Origin: Haloarcula amylovorans | GTDB lineage: Archaea; Halobacteriota; Halobacteria; Halobacteriales; Haloarculaceae | Reading direction: 5' to 3' | NCBI RefSeq assembly: GCF_004681185.1 | Contig: NZ_SRIF01000002.1 | Span: 124,001-188,000, forward strand | Length of the DNA stretch: 64,000 bases | Shown: positions 43,845 to 52,275 of the stretch, in pieces | Layout: each line of letters starts with the position of its first letter | How positions within the stretch are numbered: position 1 is the first letter of the stretch | The notes under the pieces: generated by a model | Databases searched by the model: none | Seen by the model: the letters and a program-made list of their open reading frames with translations, nothing else | What the model was told of the DNA's origin: nothing | Program-made: the position numbers and the translations under genes

Positions 43845-44116
43845 GCTTCTGTATAGTTACTCTCAGCAGGCAAGAACCCACCGACGGACCGGGCAGGCCG
43901 GTGCCCGACCCGCAGGTCCCGGCCGGCCCCGCCCACCGGGCCGGAGACGGAGTTGTTCATGTTTCATACCTCCGAGAATACAGGCTAAAACCCTTTCGGG
44001 GGGTTCGGCCGAAAGCCCCGTAAATCGTTCTTAGAGAGAGTTTAGAGAGATTTGGGTGAGAGTTTCGGCAGAGTCTCGAAAGTTGTTATCTATCCGTCAT
44101 CCGCAGTAGGAAGTGG

Positions 44117-45564
44117 ATGTCATCAGACACAACGGAGACAAGTCGACGGCGGGTACTGCTCGGGATCGGAACTGGCGTCACTGTCGGCCTCGCCGGGTGC
44201 GCCGGCGGCAGCGGTAGCGGTGACGGGGCGGATACTCCGGCTGACACCGACACGGAAACAGCGACGGAGACCTCGACCGAGACCGACACACCAGCGGGGA
44301 ACGCGTCGGTCCGCATGGCGCACATGTCGCCCAACGCCCCGAACGTCGACGTCTACGTCGACGGCTCGGCGGTGCTCGAAGACGTTCCGTTCGGCGCGGT
44401 CAGCGACTACCTCGACGTGCCCGCCGGCGAGCGGATGGTCGAGATAACCGCCGCCGGTGACGCCGAGACCTCCGTCTTCTCTGGAGCGGTCCCGGTCGAG
44501 GCGGAGACGGCCTACACAGTCGCTGCGATCGGCGAGATCGGCGATGAGGCCGACGAACCCTTCGAACCGCTCGTTCTGGAAGACGACAACAGCGACCCCG
44601 GCGGCGAGACGGCCCGTGTCCGACTCGTCCACGCCTCGCCGGACGCACCGGCCGTCGACGTGACCCTCGCGTCGAGCGGCGACGTACTGTTCGACGGCGT
44701 CGCGTACGGCGAGTCAGGATACGTGGAGGTGCCCGCCGGCGACTGCACGCTTCAGATCCGTGGTGACACGGAGAGCAACGACGGCGACGTCGCTGCCGAG
44801 TTCGACGTGAGCCTCGACGGTGGACAGGTCTACACTGCCTTCGCGGCGGGCTACCTCTCGCCGGACGACGAACCGGCCGACACCCCCTTCGATCTCGTCG
44901 TCGCACAAGATACCATGAGCGAGTCGATGGGTAGCGACCCGGCGAGCGTCCGCGTGGCGCACATGTCGCCCAACGCCCCAACGTAGACGTCTACGTCGAC
45001 GGGTCGGCGGTACTCGAAGACGTGCCCTTCGGCGCAGTGAGCGACTATCTCGACGTTCCGGCCGGCAGTCGGACCGTCGAAATCACCGCCGCCGGTGACG
45101 CCGAGACATCTGTCTTCGAAGGCGACGTGACGGTCGAGAGCGGACAGGCCTACACCGTCGTCGCGGCGGGCGAAATCGGCGATTCGGCCGACGAGCCCTT
45201 CCAACCGCTCGTGCTCTCGGACGACACGTCGAGTCCGGGCGGAGACACCGCACGCCTCCGAGTCGTGCACGTCTCGCCCGACGCGCCGGCCGTCGACGTG
45301 ACGGCCGCATCGACCGGTGACGCGCTGTTCGACGGCGTCGCCTACACCGAGACCGGGACTGTCGAAGTCCCCGCGGGCGACTACACCGTCCAGATTCGCG
45401 GCGATACGGAGGGCAACGACGGCGACATCGTCGCCGACTTCGACGTGAGCCTCGCCGGTGGGCAGGCCTACACCGCCTTTGCCGCGGGCTATCTCTCGCC
45501 GGACGACGAACCGGCCGACACTCCCTTCGACCTCGTCGTCGCGCAAGACACCGACGGAATGTAA
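44117..45564 (+). pseudogene. DUF4397 Tat lipoprotein with internal frameshift
   Basis: The N-terminus has a Tat signal (SRRRVLLGIG) and lipobox LAGC at Cys28, then a Thr/Glu-rich stalk. Two near-identical DUF4397 segments of about 200 residues follow (SVRMAHMSPNAP...; SVRVAHMSPNAP...). In the second copy the run CCCCGAACG of the first is CCCCAACG near 44976-44982, a one-base loss; it shifts the frame into a TAG at 44984, giving a 289-residue product. The second half continues intact in the other frame from about 44983 to 45564. It is a recent frameshift, phase switch or sequence error. DUF4397 proteins are surface-exposed with unknown ligand. Confidence 0.85.
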
Positions 45565-45616
45565 CGACCGCCGTTCCTCTCGGTCTCCGGACGCTTCGGC
45601 CCACATCTCCGAGACG

Positions 45617-45622
45617 CTTTTA
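45617..45622 (+). promoter_or_regulatory. TATA-like box before the zinc-rich DUF protein
   Basis: CTTTTA lies about 29-34 bases before the GTG at 45651, which supports that GTG over a more upstream start. Confidence 0.4.
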
Positions 45623-45650
45623 GGTGGCCACGGCCTACGCGACGCCAAGC

Positions 45651-46103
45651 GTGGCCATCACGGACAAGATATACGTCAAGAACCACCAGCAGCTCGTCTC
45701 CCAGATAGAGACGAGTTTCCCGAAGGGAGCCTTCAAGGGAGCGACGCTGGACATCCTCTTTCAGGGCGAGGGGCTGGCGAAACTCGACGACGCCTCACAG
45801 GACCGCGTGTTGGACTTCGCAGAGGACTTCTTAGACTGTGACTGTCAGGCCAACCCCCACTGTGGCTGTCCCGAGCGGAAGTTCGTCGCCTACCTGCTGG
45901 AACTGCGCGAGCAAGGCCTCGGCCCCGACGCGATCGTGGACGTGATGAGCGACGACTACCTGCTGTACGCCTATCCCGGCGACATGCTCTCCTTCTTGGA
46001 CAACTCCGTCCGGACGCTGGAAGCCGTCGAGACGCTGGCAGAGGTCGACGGCCGAGACGACGTAGCCGAAGAAGTGCAGCGACGGCGCAACCGATTGATG
46101 TAG
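45651..46103 (+). CDS. Cys-rich haloarchaeal protein (probably DUF5814)
   Basis: A 150-residue protein starting (GTG) with VAITDKIYVKNHQQLVSQIE. A cysteine cluster CDCQANPHCGCPERK (residues about 62-76) has four Cys and a His and probably binds zinc. The rest is helical (LDILFQGEGLAKLDDAS; DVMSDDYLLYAYPGDMLSF). I believe it matches DUF5814, a domain also associated with SF2 helicases; function unknown. A GTG at 45624 would add nine residues but the TATA spacing favours 45651. Confidence 0.75.
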   Translation: MAITDKIYVKNHQQLVSQIETSFPKGAFKGATLDILFQGEGLAKLDDASQDRVLDFAEDFLDCDCQANPHCGCPERKFVAYLLELREQGLGPDAIVDVMSDDYLLYAYPGDMLSFLDNSVRTLEAVETLAEVDGRDDVAEEVQRRRNRLM

Positions 46104-46114
46104 CTCAGTCGGAG

Positions 46115-46693
46115 CTAGCTCTCGGAACCGACGGCCTCGCTTCGGACCAGCGTATCGTCGGCGAGGTATCGGGTGAGCGTGTGGGCGTCTTCCTCCAGCG
46201 TCTTGAGATGGACGTTCAACAGTTCGTTCGTCGCCTGATCGCCGAACCGATCCGCCAGTTCGACATGGTCTCGTAGCTGCACCGCGAGCGTCGCGTACCC
46301 GTCGAGGTCACGTGAGAGCGACGAGCGCACGTCGTAGCGGTGAGGCGTCTCGATGTAGATCGGGGCGTGTTGTCGGATACCCATCGGCCCACAGACCGGC
46401 ACGCCGCCGAGCGCGTGAACGCGAAGCGCGATGTCGTCGGTCATCTCCGCGAGCCTGTCGGCGGCCGACCGAAGGAACTCGGCGACGTCGTGGAACTCCG
46501 CTCCTTCGACGGTCCAGTAGTGTTTTCTGACCTGGTTGAACAGCAGGTAGAACCCGGAGAGTTCGGCGTTCAGCGCGGTCACCAACTGTTCCGCTGCGGC
46601 CTGGTTCAGCCGGAGTTCGTTCGCGCGGACGGTGTCCCACTCCTGACGGCGGTGGTCTGCACCGGGGTCTCGGAGATGTGGCGTACTCGTCAT
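46115..46693 (-). CDS. dpsA: Dps/DpsA ferritin-like protein (copy 2)
   Basis: A 192-residue Dps-like protein, an iron-storing 12-mer that protects DNA. Segment FYLLFNQVRKHYWTVEGAEFHDVAEFL carries the ferroxidase His and Asp/Glu residues, followed by DRLAEMTDDIALRVHALGG. An N-terminal extension of about 25 residues is present. Its ATG is two bases after the stop of a homologous gene (46696-47271), so these are tandem co-transcribed paralogs. Confidence 0.9.
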   Translation of the reverse strand: MTSTPHLRDPGADHRRQEWDTVRANELRLNQAAAEQLVTALNAELSGFYLLFNQVRKHYWTVEGAEFHDVAEFLRSAADRLAEMTDDIALRVHALGGVPVCGPMGIRQHAPIYIETPHRYDVRSSLSRDLDGYATLAVQLRDHVELADRFGDQATNELLNVHLKTLEEDAHTLTRYLADDTLVRSEAVGSES

Positions 46694-46695
46694 GG

Positions 46696-47271
46696 TCAGT
46701 TGATACTCTCCTCCCGAACGAGCGTGTCGTCTTCGAGGAACTGTTCGATTTCGTGAGCGTCGTCTTCGAGTGTCGTCAGGTGGTCGCGCAGCCGCTCTGC
46801 CGTGCCCGAATCACCCACCTCCTCGGCGAGGTTGACGTGTTCGCGAATGCTCGCGACCAGCGTCGCGTACCCGTCGAGGTCCCCCGCAAGCGAGGCGCGC
46901 AGGTCGTAGAGGCCCTCCGCCTCTAAGTGGACCTCGGCGCGCTCCTGAATCGTCGGGGGCGTATTCGGCGGGATGCCACCGAGTTCGACGATACGAACCG
47001 CGAGGTCGTCGTTGATGGCGCGAGTGCGCTTGTAGGCATCTTCGAGGAATTCTGCGACCTCGTGGAACTCGGCTCCTTCAGCCGTCCAGAAGTGCTTTCT
47101 CAGGAGATAGAAGAGATTGAACGATCCGGCGAAATCGACGCTAAGCGCGTCCACGATTGCCTCCGCGTCGTCGCGGTCGATTCGGAGTTCGTTCCCGTCG
47201 AGGGCCCCCCACTCCTGCCGGCGGTCGCCGGCCTCGGGTTCGCGGACCAGGCCCAGTTGTTCCTTCGTCAT
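46696..47271 (-). CDS. dpsA: Dps/DpsA ferritin-like protein (copy 1)
   Basis: A 191-residue Dps-like protein with the same architecture: FNLFYLLRKHFWTAEGAEFHEVAEFLEDAY and AINDDLAVRIVELGGIPP. Identity with the copy downstream appears moderate over the whole length, so the duplication is old. A GAATAAC element about 30 bases upstream of its ATG (47298-47304) is the likely TATA box of the two-gene operon. Confidence 0.92.
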   Translation of the reverse strand: MTKEQLGLVREPEAGDRRQEWGALDGNELRIDRDDAEAIVDALSVDFAGSFNLFYLLRKHFWTAEGAEFHEVAEFLEDAYKRTRAINDDLAVRIVELGGIPPNTPPTIQERAEVHLEAEGLYDLRASLAGDLDGYATLVASIREHVNLAEEVGDSGTAERLRDHLTTLEDDAHEIEQFLEDDTLVREESIN

Positions 47272-47403
47272 CGTTCCCCTCGGCCAGACGCACCCATGTT
47301 ATTCAGTATCACTCAGCTTGGTCTTGGCGAGCCGATCATATGAATATTGTCGGGACGGTGCTGTCGTCCGAGGTCGGAGGTCACCGTTGGCGTCGACGGT
47401 CGA

Positions 47404-47832
47404 TCAGAGATCGTCGAAACTACCGATACGGTAGGAGGCGTCTTCCTCTTCGCCCTCGTCTAAGTCTTCGAGGTGGATGACCTCGTCCTGATCCATCTCG
47501 TCGAGTTGCTGTCGGAGTTTCGTGACGTAGCGCTTGTGCTCTTCGAGCTGTTCGCGGAGATGTTCGGCTTCCAGTTCGAGGCGTTCGTGCTCGCGGACGA
47601 AGCTCTTTGGCACCTCGACCTTCGGTGGGAAGCTCTCGGTGTTGCTCTCTGCTGCGGCTTCGAGTTCGTGTTCCGGCGCGACCTTCACCTGGCCGTCGTG
47701 GGCGACCAGCGTATCGACGTAATCTCGAAACACCGCAGAGAGAGAGATATCCCGCTCTTCTGCGATTTCGCGGAGCGTCTCGAACTTGTCCTCGCTCACG
47801 CGAAAGGAGATGGTCTTGTTCTTGTTCCCCAT
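47404..47832 (-). CDS. Ribbon-helix-helix protein with coiled coil
   Basis: A 142-residue protein. Residues 6-45 are a CopG/Arc-type RHH (KTISFRVSEDKFETLREIAEERDISLSAVFRDYVD). Residues about 78-115 form a coiled coil (FVREHERLELEAEHLREQLE), and the tail is acidic. RHH dimers bind operators through the N-terminal strand. It is divergent from the VOC protein gene over a 126-base gap and could control it. It is not the CdrS-type cell-division regulator. Confidence 0.82.
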   Translation of the reverse strand: MGNKNKTISFRVSEDKFETLREIAEERDISLSAVFRDYVDTLVAHDGQVKVAPEHELEAAAESNTESFPPKVEVPKSFVREHERLELEAEHLREQLEEHKRYVTKLRQQLDEMDQDEVIHLEDLDEGEEEDASYRIGSFDDL

Positions 47833-47958
47833 AGATGTGTGTTATTCGACACCCATCCTATTTAAGAATTTGTCAGACGCTCACACGGAATGCCCGCCGC
47901 CGAAAGAAAACGACCGGGCAACCGTAGGCGTTTACTCCGCGCCGTCCCGGTCGTCGAT

Positions 47959-48375
47959 ATGGATGCGACCGCACACCACTACGCCGTCACCGTCAGCGAC
48001 TTAGAGCGCGCCGTCGAGTTCTACCACGGCGTTCTCGACTTAGAGGTCCGCTCTCGCTTTTCGGTCGGTGGTGACGCCTTCGCCGCCGGCGTCGGTATCG
48101 AGGGAGCCAGCGCCGACTTCGCCCACCTGGACGCTGGCGGAGTCCGACTCGAACTCGTCGAGTACGCGCCTGAAGGCGAGGCCCGTCCCGAGGGAGCCCT
48201 CAACCAATCTGGCGCGACCCATCTCGGTCTCGAAGTCGAGGACCTGGATGCCGTCTACGAGGAACTGCCCGACGACATCGAGACGCTTTCGGAGCCCCAG
48301 ACCACCGAGAGCGGGACTCGTATCTGCTTTCTGCGTGACCCCGAGGGCACGCTGGTCGAACTGCTGGAGACGTAG
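47959..48375 (+). CDS. VOC (glyoxalase/dioxygenase) family protein
   Basis: A 138-residue protein with two beta-alpha-beta-beta-beta units of the vicinal oxygen chelate fold. Metal ligands are likely His7/His8 in MDATAHHYAVTVSDLERAVEFY, Glu in VRLELVEYAP, His in ATHLGLEVEDLD and the last Glu in FLRDPEGTLVELLE. I chose the ATG at 47959; in-frame sequence upstream to 47890 is not protein-like. Could be a glyoxalase, epimerase or resistance protein. Confidence 0.85.
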   Translation: MDATAHHYAVTVSDLERAVEFYHGVLDLEVRSRFSVGGDAFAAGVGIEGASADFAHLDAGGVRLELVEYAPEGEARPEGALNQSGATHLGLEVEDLDAVYEELPDDIETLSEPQTTESGTRICFLRDPEGTLVELLET

Positions 48376-48416
48376 ATTCGCGAATAAAACCAGACGGAAG
48401 AGAGCCGAGACGCCGC

Positions 48417-49028
48417 TCAGTCCGCGCTCGCTTCGGCCTGTTCGTCCTGCATGCTCTCTAGGGCTCCGACGACGGACTGGCGGTACGCCGAGATGTCCTC
48501 GCCGTACTCCTCGTAGGCCATCGAGACGTACTCGTCGGTCGCGGCGTCCTCGGGGTCGGCCTCGGTGAACCGGCGAATCCGGTCGAGCGTCCGCTCGGCC
48601 GTCTCGACGACCCAGCGGTCACGCGTCGCCTCGTCGACCTGCGAGATGGACTCGGGGCGTACCGAGACGTTCACGTCGCCCTCGTCGGTCTCGTAGGTCC
48701 GGGGCTTGCCGACCACGGCGACGTACGCCGGCGGTTCCAGTTCCCGGAGCATCGAGGCGGCGTCCGGCTGGTACTGCCCGGCGTACATGAAGAACGTGTC
48801 GCCGTTGGGGTCGACGACCCGCCCCTGCCAGTACTCGCTGTCCTCGCCGACGTCCTCGGTCTCGGTCAGCGTGCCGACGAGGAACACGCGGTTCGCGCGC
48901 TCGCCCGTCGGGAGGAGGACGTACACCGGCGCTCGGTCGTCGTCGGATTCCTTGAACGTGTAACTCGCGTCGTTGAACTCGCGGGCGAAGACGCGGCGGG
49001 CGACTTCGCGGGTGGGTGTACTCGCCAT
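48417..49028 (-). CDS. RPA-associated protein (Rpa3-associated, COG3390 type)
   Basis: A 203-residue protein with an OB-fold-like N-terminal part (TREVARRVFAREFNDASYTF, then NRVFLVGTLTETEDVG...QGRVVDPNGDTFFMYAGQYQPDA). It matches the partner proteins encoded beside haloarchaeal RPA3. Its ATG directly abuts the rpa3 stop (49029), so the two are co-translated. The role is in single-strand DNA binding or repair complexes; radiation-resistant haloarchaea induce this operon. Confidence 0.9.
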   Translation of the reverse strand: MASTPTREVARRVFAREFNDASYTFKESDDDRAPVYVLLPTGERANRVFLVGTLTETEDVGEDSEYWQGRVVDPNGDTFFMYAGQYQPDAASMLRELEPPAYVAVVGKPRTYETDEGDVNVSVRPESISQVDEATRDRWVVETAERTLDRIRRFTEADPEDAATDEYVSMAYEEYGEDISAYRQSVVGALESMQDEQAEASAD

Positions 49029-49970
49029 CTAGATCGACCTCGCTTTGATCAGCACTTCGTCAGCATCCACTGGCCCGGTCAGTCGCTCCTGGTCGTCCGC
49101 GAGGACGTACCGGCCAAACGTCGGCCCGGTGACACGGTAGTACCGGCCGAGGATGTCTTCGCGCATCTCGTCGGCGACGACGGTGGTGTCGAGTGCGTCC
49201 ATCGCCATTTCCTTGGCTTCCGCTAAGGTGATGCCGGTGAGTTCCTCCGTGGCCTCCTCGTCGAAGATGACCTCGGTGACCTCCTCGCCGTCGTCTAGAA
49301 CACCCTTGATGCGGAGGTCGAACTCGCCTTCGACCTCGCCGTGTTCGCTACAGCGGCCGTTCTGGAGGACGCGGGTGCAGTCCTCCTCGGGGCAGCGCTT
49401 GATGAGCCCCGACCCCGACTGGATGTCGACGAGTGCGCCCTCGACTTCGACGCTGTCGTCGCCGACTTCGATCTCCTCGTCGAGTTCCTCGATGGTCGTC
49501 GTCCGGTTGAGCTTCACGGAGAAGCGGCCCTGATACTCGTCGGTGACGACGTTACGAAGGGAGTAGGATTTCCCCTCTTCGAGGTCCTGTAAGTCGGATT
49601 TCGACCACTTGGTGAACTTGATGGTGCCCGTCTCGTCGCCAAGTAAGCCGACCTGCGCGACGGCGTCGGCTCGCGGGTCCCATAGGTCCACGACGGTGAC
49701 GCGCATATCGACCCACTCTTCTGGCGAGTCGACATCCGACACCTGCACCTGTTCGTTACCGCCGGACCCGCCACCTAACTGGTCGCGGTCCATCCCGGCC
49801 TCGTCTAAGTACGTATTGACGACGCTCCGACGGGCTTCGCTCATCGGGACTTTGTACTCGTTGACCAGCGTATCGAGTCGCTCTTGGACATCTTCGACGT
49901 CGAGGTCTAGCTGGTCGCTGAACTGCTCGTGTATCTCTTCTGCGTGGGTACGCAAATCTGAATCACTCAT
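49029..49970 (-). CDS. rpa3: Replication protein A (RPA3-like) single-strand DNA-binding protein
   Basis: A 313-residue protein. An N-terminal helical domain (residues 1-62) precedes two OB-folds: MRVTVVDLWDPRADAVAQVG...TIKFTKWSK and VEVEGALVDIQSGSG. A zinc finger (CPEEDC...GRCSEHGEV, about 192-212) and a third OB-like domain follow. The order and length match haloarchaeal RPA3. Followed immediately by its associated protein. Confidence 0.92.
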   Translation of the reverse strand: MSDSDLRTHAEEIHEQFSDQLDLDVEDVQERLDTLVNEYKVPMSEARRSVVNTYLDEAGMDRDQLGGGSGGNEQVQVSDVDSPEEWVDMRVTVVDLWDPRADAVAQVGLLGDETGTIKFTKWSKSDLQDLEEGKSYSLRNVVTDEYQGRFSVKLNRTTTIEELDEEIEVGDDSVEVEGALVDIQSGSGLIKRCPEEDCTRVLQNGRCSEHGEVEGEFDLRIKGVLDDGEEVTEVIFDEEATEELTGITLAEAKEMAMDALDTTVVADEMREDILGRYYRVTGPTFGRYVLADDQERLTGPVDADEVLIKARSI

Positions 49971-50184
49971 GTGCTGTCACTGTCTCCGCCTTGTTTTCGA
50001 TGGGAGACATTCGACGGTTGGTCGGCCTCACGTATAAACTCTCGCTCGGCGGGGTGAAAGTGAAAACCGCCAAGTGGCGACCTGACCGCGTCGGCTTCCC
50101 TAGGGAGCGGGGGCCCTGCGATGTGTCGTCGTTGTCGCCGCACACGCGAGAAGATTGATTGGGGAGCAGTCGTAACGACCGGGT

Positions 50185-50484
50185 GTGACCGACGACGAGC
50201 AGGGCGACAGCGAGCGACTGGGACGGTTCATCCAGCAGACGGTCCGGTCGGTGGAAAACCAACTCTCTGACGCCAAGCGCGCCTACAGTGACGGAAAACG
50301 GGCCGCGCTGGCCGGCCTGCCGACGGACGAAGACGGCCGCGCTCGCATCGTCTGTCGCCGCCACGCCGAGTACCGCGCGGTCTCGCTCGACCCCGCCTCC
50401 CGACCCAACTGCTTCGATGCCGACCATCCGGACTGTCAGGGCTGTGTCGAAGACATCCGCGACGGAAGTATCGAGACGTGGTAG
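50185..50484 (+). CDS. Small Cys/His-rich haloarchaeal protein
   Basis: A 99-residue protein. After a helical N-terminus it has CRRHAEYR and PNCFDADHPDCQGCVEDIRDGSIETW, a metal-binding pattern (three to four Cys, several His). The GTG at 50185 is the start. It is conserved in sequence style with other haloarchaea (I recall no function). It lies between rpa3 (divergent) and a small membrane protein. Confidence 0.75.
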   Translation: MTDDEQGDSERLGRFIQQTVRSVENQLSDAKRAYSDGKRAALAGLPTDEDGRARIVCRRHAEYRAVSLDPASRPNCFDADHPDCQGCVEDIRDGSIETW

Positions 50485-50628
50485 GCAACGTCATCCTATC
50501 GCAGTCAGCCGGTTTTCCAGTGGAAATAGGGGGGTTATGAGAGATGGTGACGAACGGCGACGCTTGGTTCGAGAAGCCGTGACCGGTCCGGGGAAAGGGT
50601 CATTACCGTTGCTGTCGAGGGAGGGGGC

Positions 50629-50856
50629 ATGGATGGGATGGCGCGCCAGTTCTGGCTCACCGTCGCTCCACTGCTAGTCGGTTTCTCGGCGGTGGGGTTG
50701 CTAGTCCTGGCTGCGCTGTTCCCCGACCAGTTGTACGAAGTCGGGAGTACGACGTACATCGCAACGGCCGCCGTCGCCCTCGTCTCACTGGGACTACTCG
50801 TCTGGCAACTCGCCGCTGGCGGACGGTCGAACACCGACCAGTACAACCGGCTCTGA
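50629..50856 (+). CDS. Small two-span membrane protein
   Basis: A 75-residue protein (or 72 from ATG 50638) with two hydrophobic spans: FWLTVAPLLVGFSAVGLLVL and TTYIATAAVALVSLGLLVWQ, and a polar tail. No family recognised. The stop is three bases from the stop of the convergent SDR gene. Confidence 0.65.
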   Translation: MDGMARQFWLTVAPLLVGFSAVGLLVLAALFPDQLYEVGSTTYIATAAVALVSLGLLVWQLAAGGRSNTDQYNRL

Positions 50857-50858
50857 CC

Positions 50859-51641
50859 CTAGCTCCGCATCGACCCACCGTCGACCGGGAGCGCCGCTCC
50901 GGTGACGTACGACGACCGGGCTGACGAGAGGAAAGCGACGACGTCACCGAGTTCTTCGGGCTGACCGACCCGTCCCAGCGGGGCGTCGGACCACGACTCG
51001 ATGCCCTCTTCATAACTACTGTACTCGCCGCGTTCGACGGCGGCCTCGACGAGTTCCTCGATACGCGGCGTCTCGTGTGCACCGGGCAGGACGGCGTTGA
51101 CGCGCACCGCCGGGGCGAACTCGCGGGACTGGGTCTTCATCAGGCCGATGACCGCCCGACGGACCGCATTCGAGAGGACGAGGTCGTCGATGACCTCCCG
51201 GACCGACCGCGACGTGATGTTGACGATGGTCCCTGCATCCGACTCGCGTAGATACGGATAGGCGAAGCGAGTGGTCCAGACGACGCCCATCACGAGCACG
51301 TCGTAGGCGGTGTACCACTCGCGTTCGGTCGTGTCGAGAAACGGGCCGGGCGCGGGACCGCCCGCGCTCGTGACGACGTGGTCGAGGCTGCCGAACGTCT
51401 CGACGGTCTCGTCGACGAACGCTTCGACCTCGTCGGGGTCGGTGATGTCAGCCTGTACGGCGAGAACGTCGCCGTCACCGGCGGCGTCGAGTCGTTCTCG
51501 TGCCTGTTCGACGTGGGCTCGTGTCGTCCCGCAGACGGCGACGTCGGCCCCCTCGCTCGCCAGTCGCTCGGCGCTCGCGAGACCCAGTCCACTGGTCGCT
51601 GCGGTACAGAGTGCGGCGTTGCCATCGAGTTCGAAGTCCAT
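50859..51641 (-). CDS. Short-chain dehydrogenase/reductase with atypical active site
   Basis: A 260-residue Rossmann-fold SDR: cofactor loop AATSGLGLASAERLA near residues 13-27, VQADITDPDEVEAFVD, and the NITSRS strand with Ser. The usual Y-x3-K is replaced: in LSNAVRRAVIGLMK the aligned positions are Ser and Arg. This variant is known in a branch of FabG-like SDRs, some of which still act, others not. It ends with VTGAALPVDGGSMRS as normal. Function unknown. Confidence 0.85.
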   Translation of the reverse strand: MDFELDGNAALCTAATSGLGLASAERLASEGADVAVCGTTRAHVEQARERLDAAGDGDVLAVQADITDPDEVEAFVDETVETFGSLDHVVTSAGGPAPGPFLDTTEREWYTAYDVLVMGVVWTTRFAYPYLRESDAGTIVNITSRSVREVIDDLVLSNAVRRAVIGLMKTQSREFAPAVRVNAVLPGAHETPRIEELVEAAVERGEYSSYEEGIESWSDAPLGRVGQPEELGDVVAFLSSARSSYVTGAALPVDGGSMRS

Positions 51642-51686
51642 AGTCGACCCGACGGCCGAGTGAGCCAAAAATCCCGTCGTCGTCCG

Positions 51687-52139
51687 CTAGCTGCCCCAGA
51701 AGTTGTCGCGGCTACCGAGGCGACGCCCGTCGTCTTCCCCGTCGTCTTCGGCGTCGACATCGGCGTCAGTGTCGTCGCTGTCCGCCTCGTCGCTCTCTTC
51801 CTCGTCGAGTTCGAGCCGTTCGAGTTCGTCCGCTCGCGCGTGGTTCGAGCGGACCTTCGTGATCTCGACCTTCGATTTGGCCGGCGGCAGGACGCCGTCG
51901 ACCATGACGATGAAGCCGTCGTCGGTCCGTCCGACGCCGGCACCGCTCTCGTGGATGTCGTCGACGGTGACGATGACTTCTTCGCCTGGCTTGACGGGTT
52001 GGCTCTTCAGGTCCGAGATTGGCTGGTTGTAGTGGTTGCACCACTCGGCACCGCCTCTGTCGCCGTAATGGGCACACCCCATCCCCTCGATTCGTTCGGT
52101 AAAGCTGGGGCACTCGTCTGCGAGCGGACAGTCGGCCAT
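51687..52139 (-). CDS. TRAM-domain protein with Cys/His N-terminus
   Basis: A 150-residue protein. The N-terminus has Cys/His residues (MADCPLADECPSFTERIEG, then GCAHYGDRGGAEWCNHY) that may bind a metal. A TRAM domain follows at about 52-110 (PVKPGEEVIVTVDDIHESGAGVGR, VMVDGVLPPAKSKVEI), an RNA-binding OB-like fold. An acidic tail ends the protein. TRAM proteins in haloarchaea are thought to act as RNA chaperones. It is divergent from the M61-like protease. Confidence 0.88.
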   Translation of the reverse strand: MADCPLADECPSFTERIEGMGCAHYGDRGGAEWCNHYNQPISDLKSQPVKPGEEVIVTVDDIHESGAGVGRTDDGFIVMVDGVLPPAKSKVEITKVRSNHARADELERLELDEEESDEADSDDTDADVDAEDDGEDDGRRLGSRDNFWGS

Positions 52140-52275
52140 AGAATCGGGTAGCATTGCCGCTGGCAAAACGCTTGCGACCTATCAGCGGGTACGGCACCGC
52201 TACCGGCCGCCGACTATCGATTCCGGGGAACCCTTTTTAATCTGTAGCGAGAGGTAGTTATGGTACAACGAGAGC

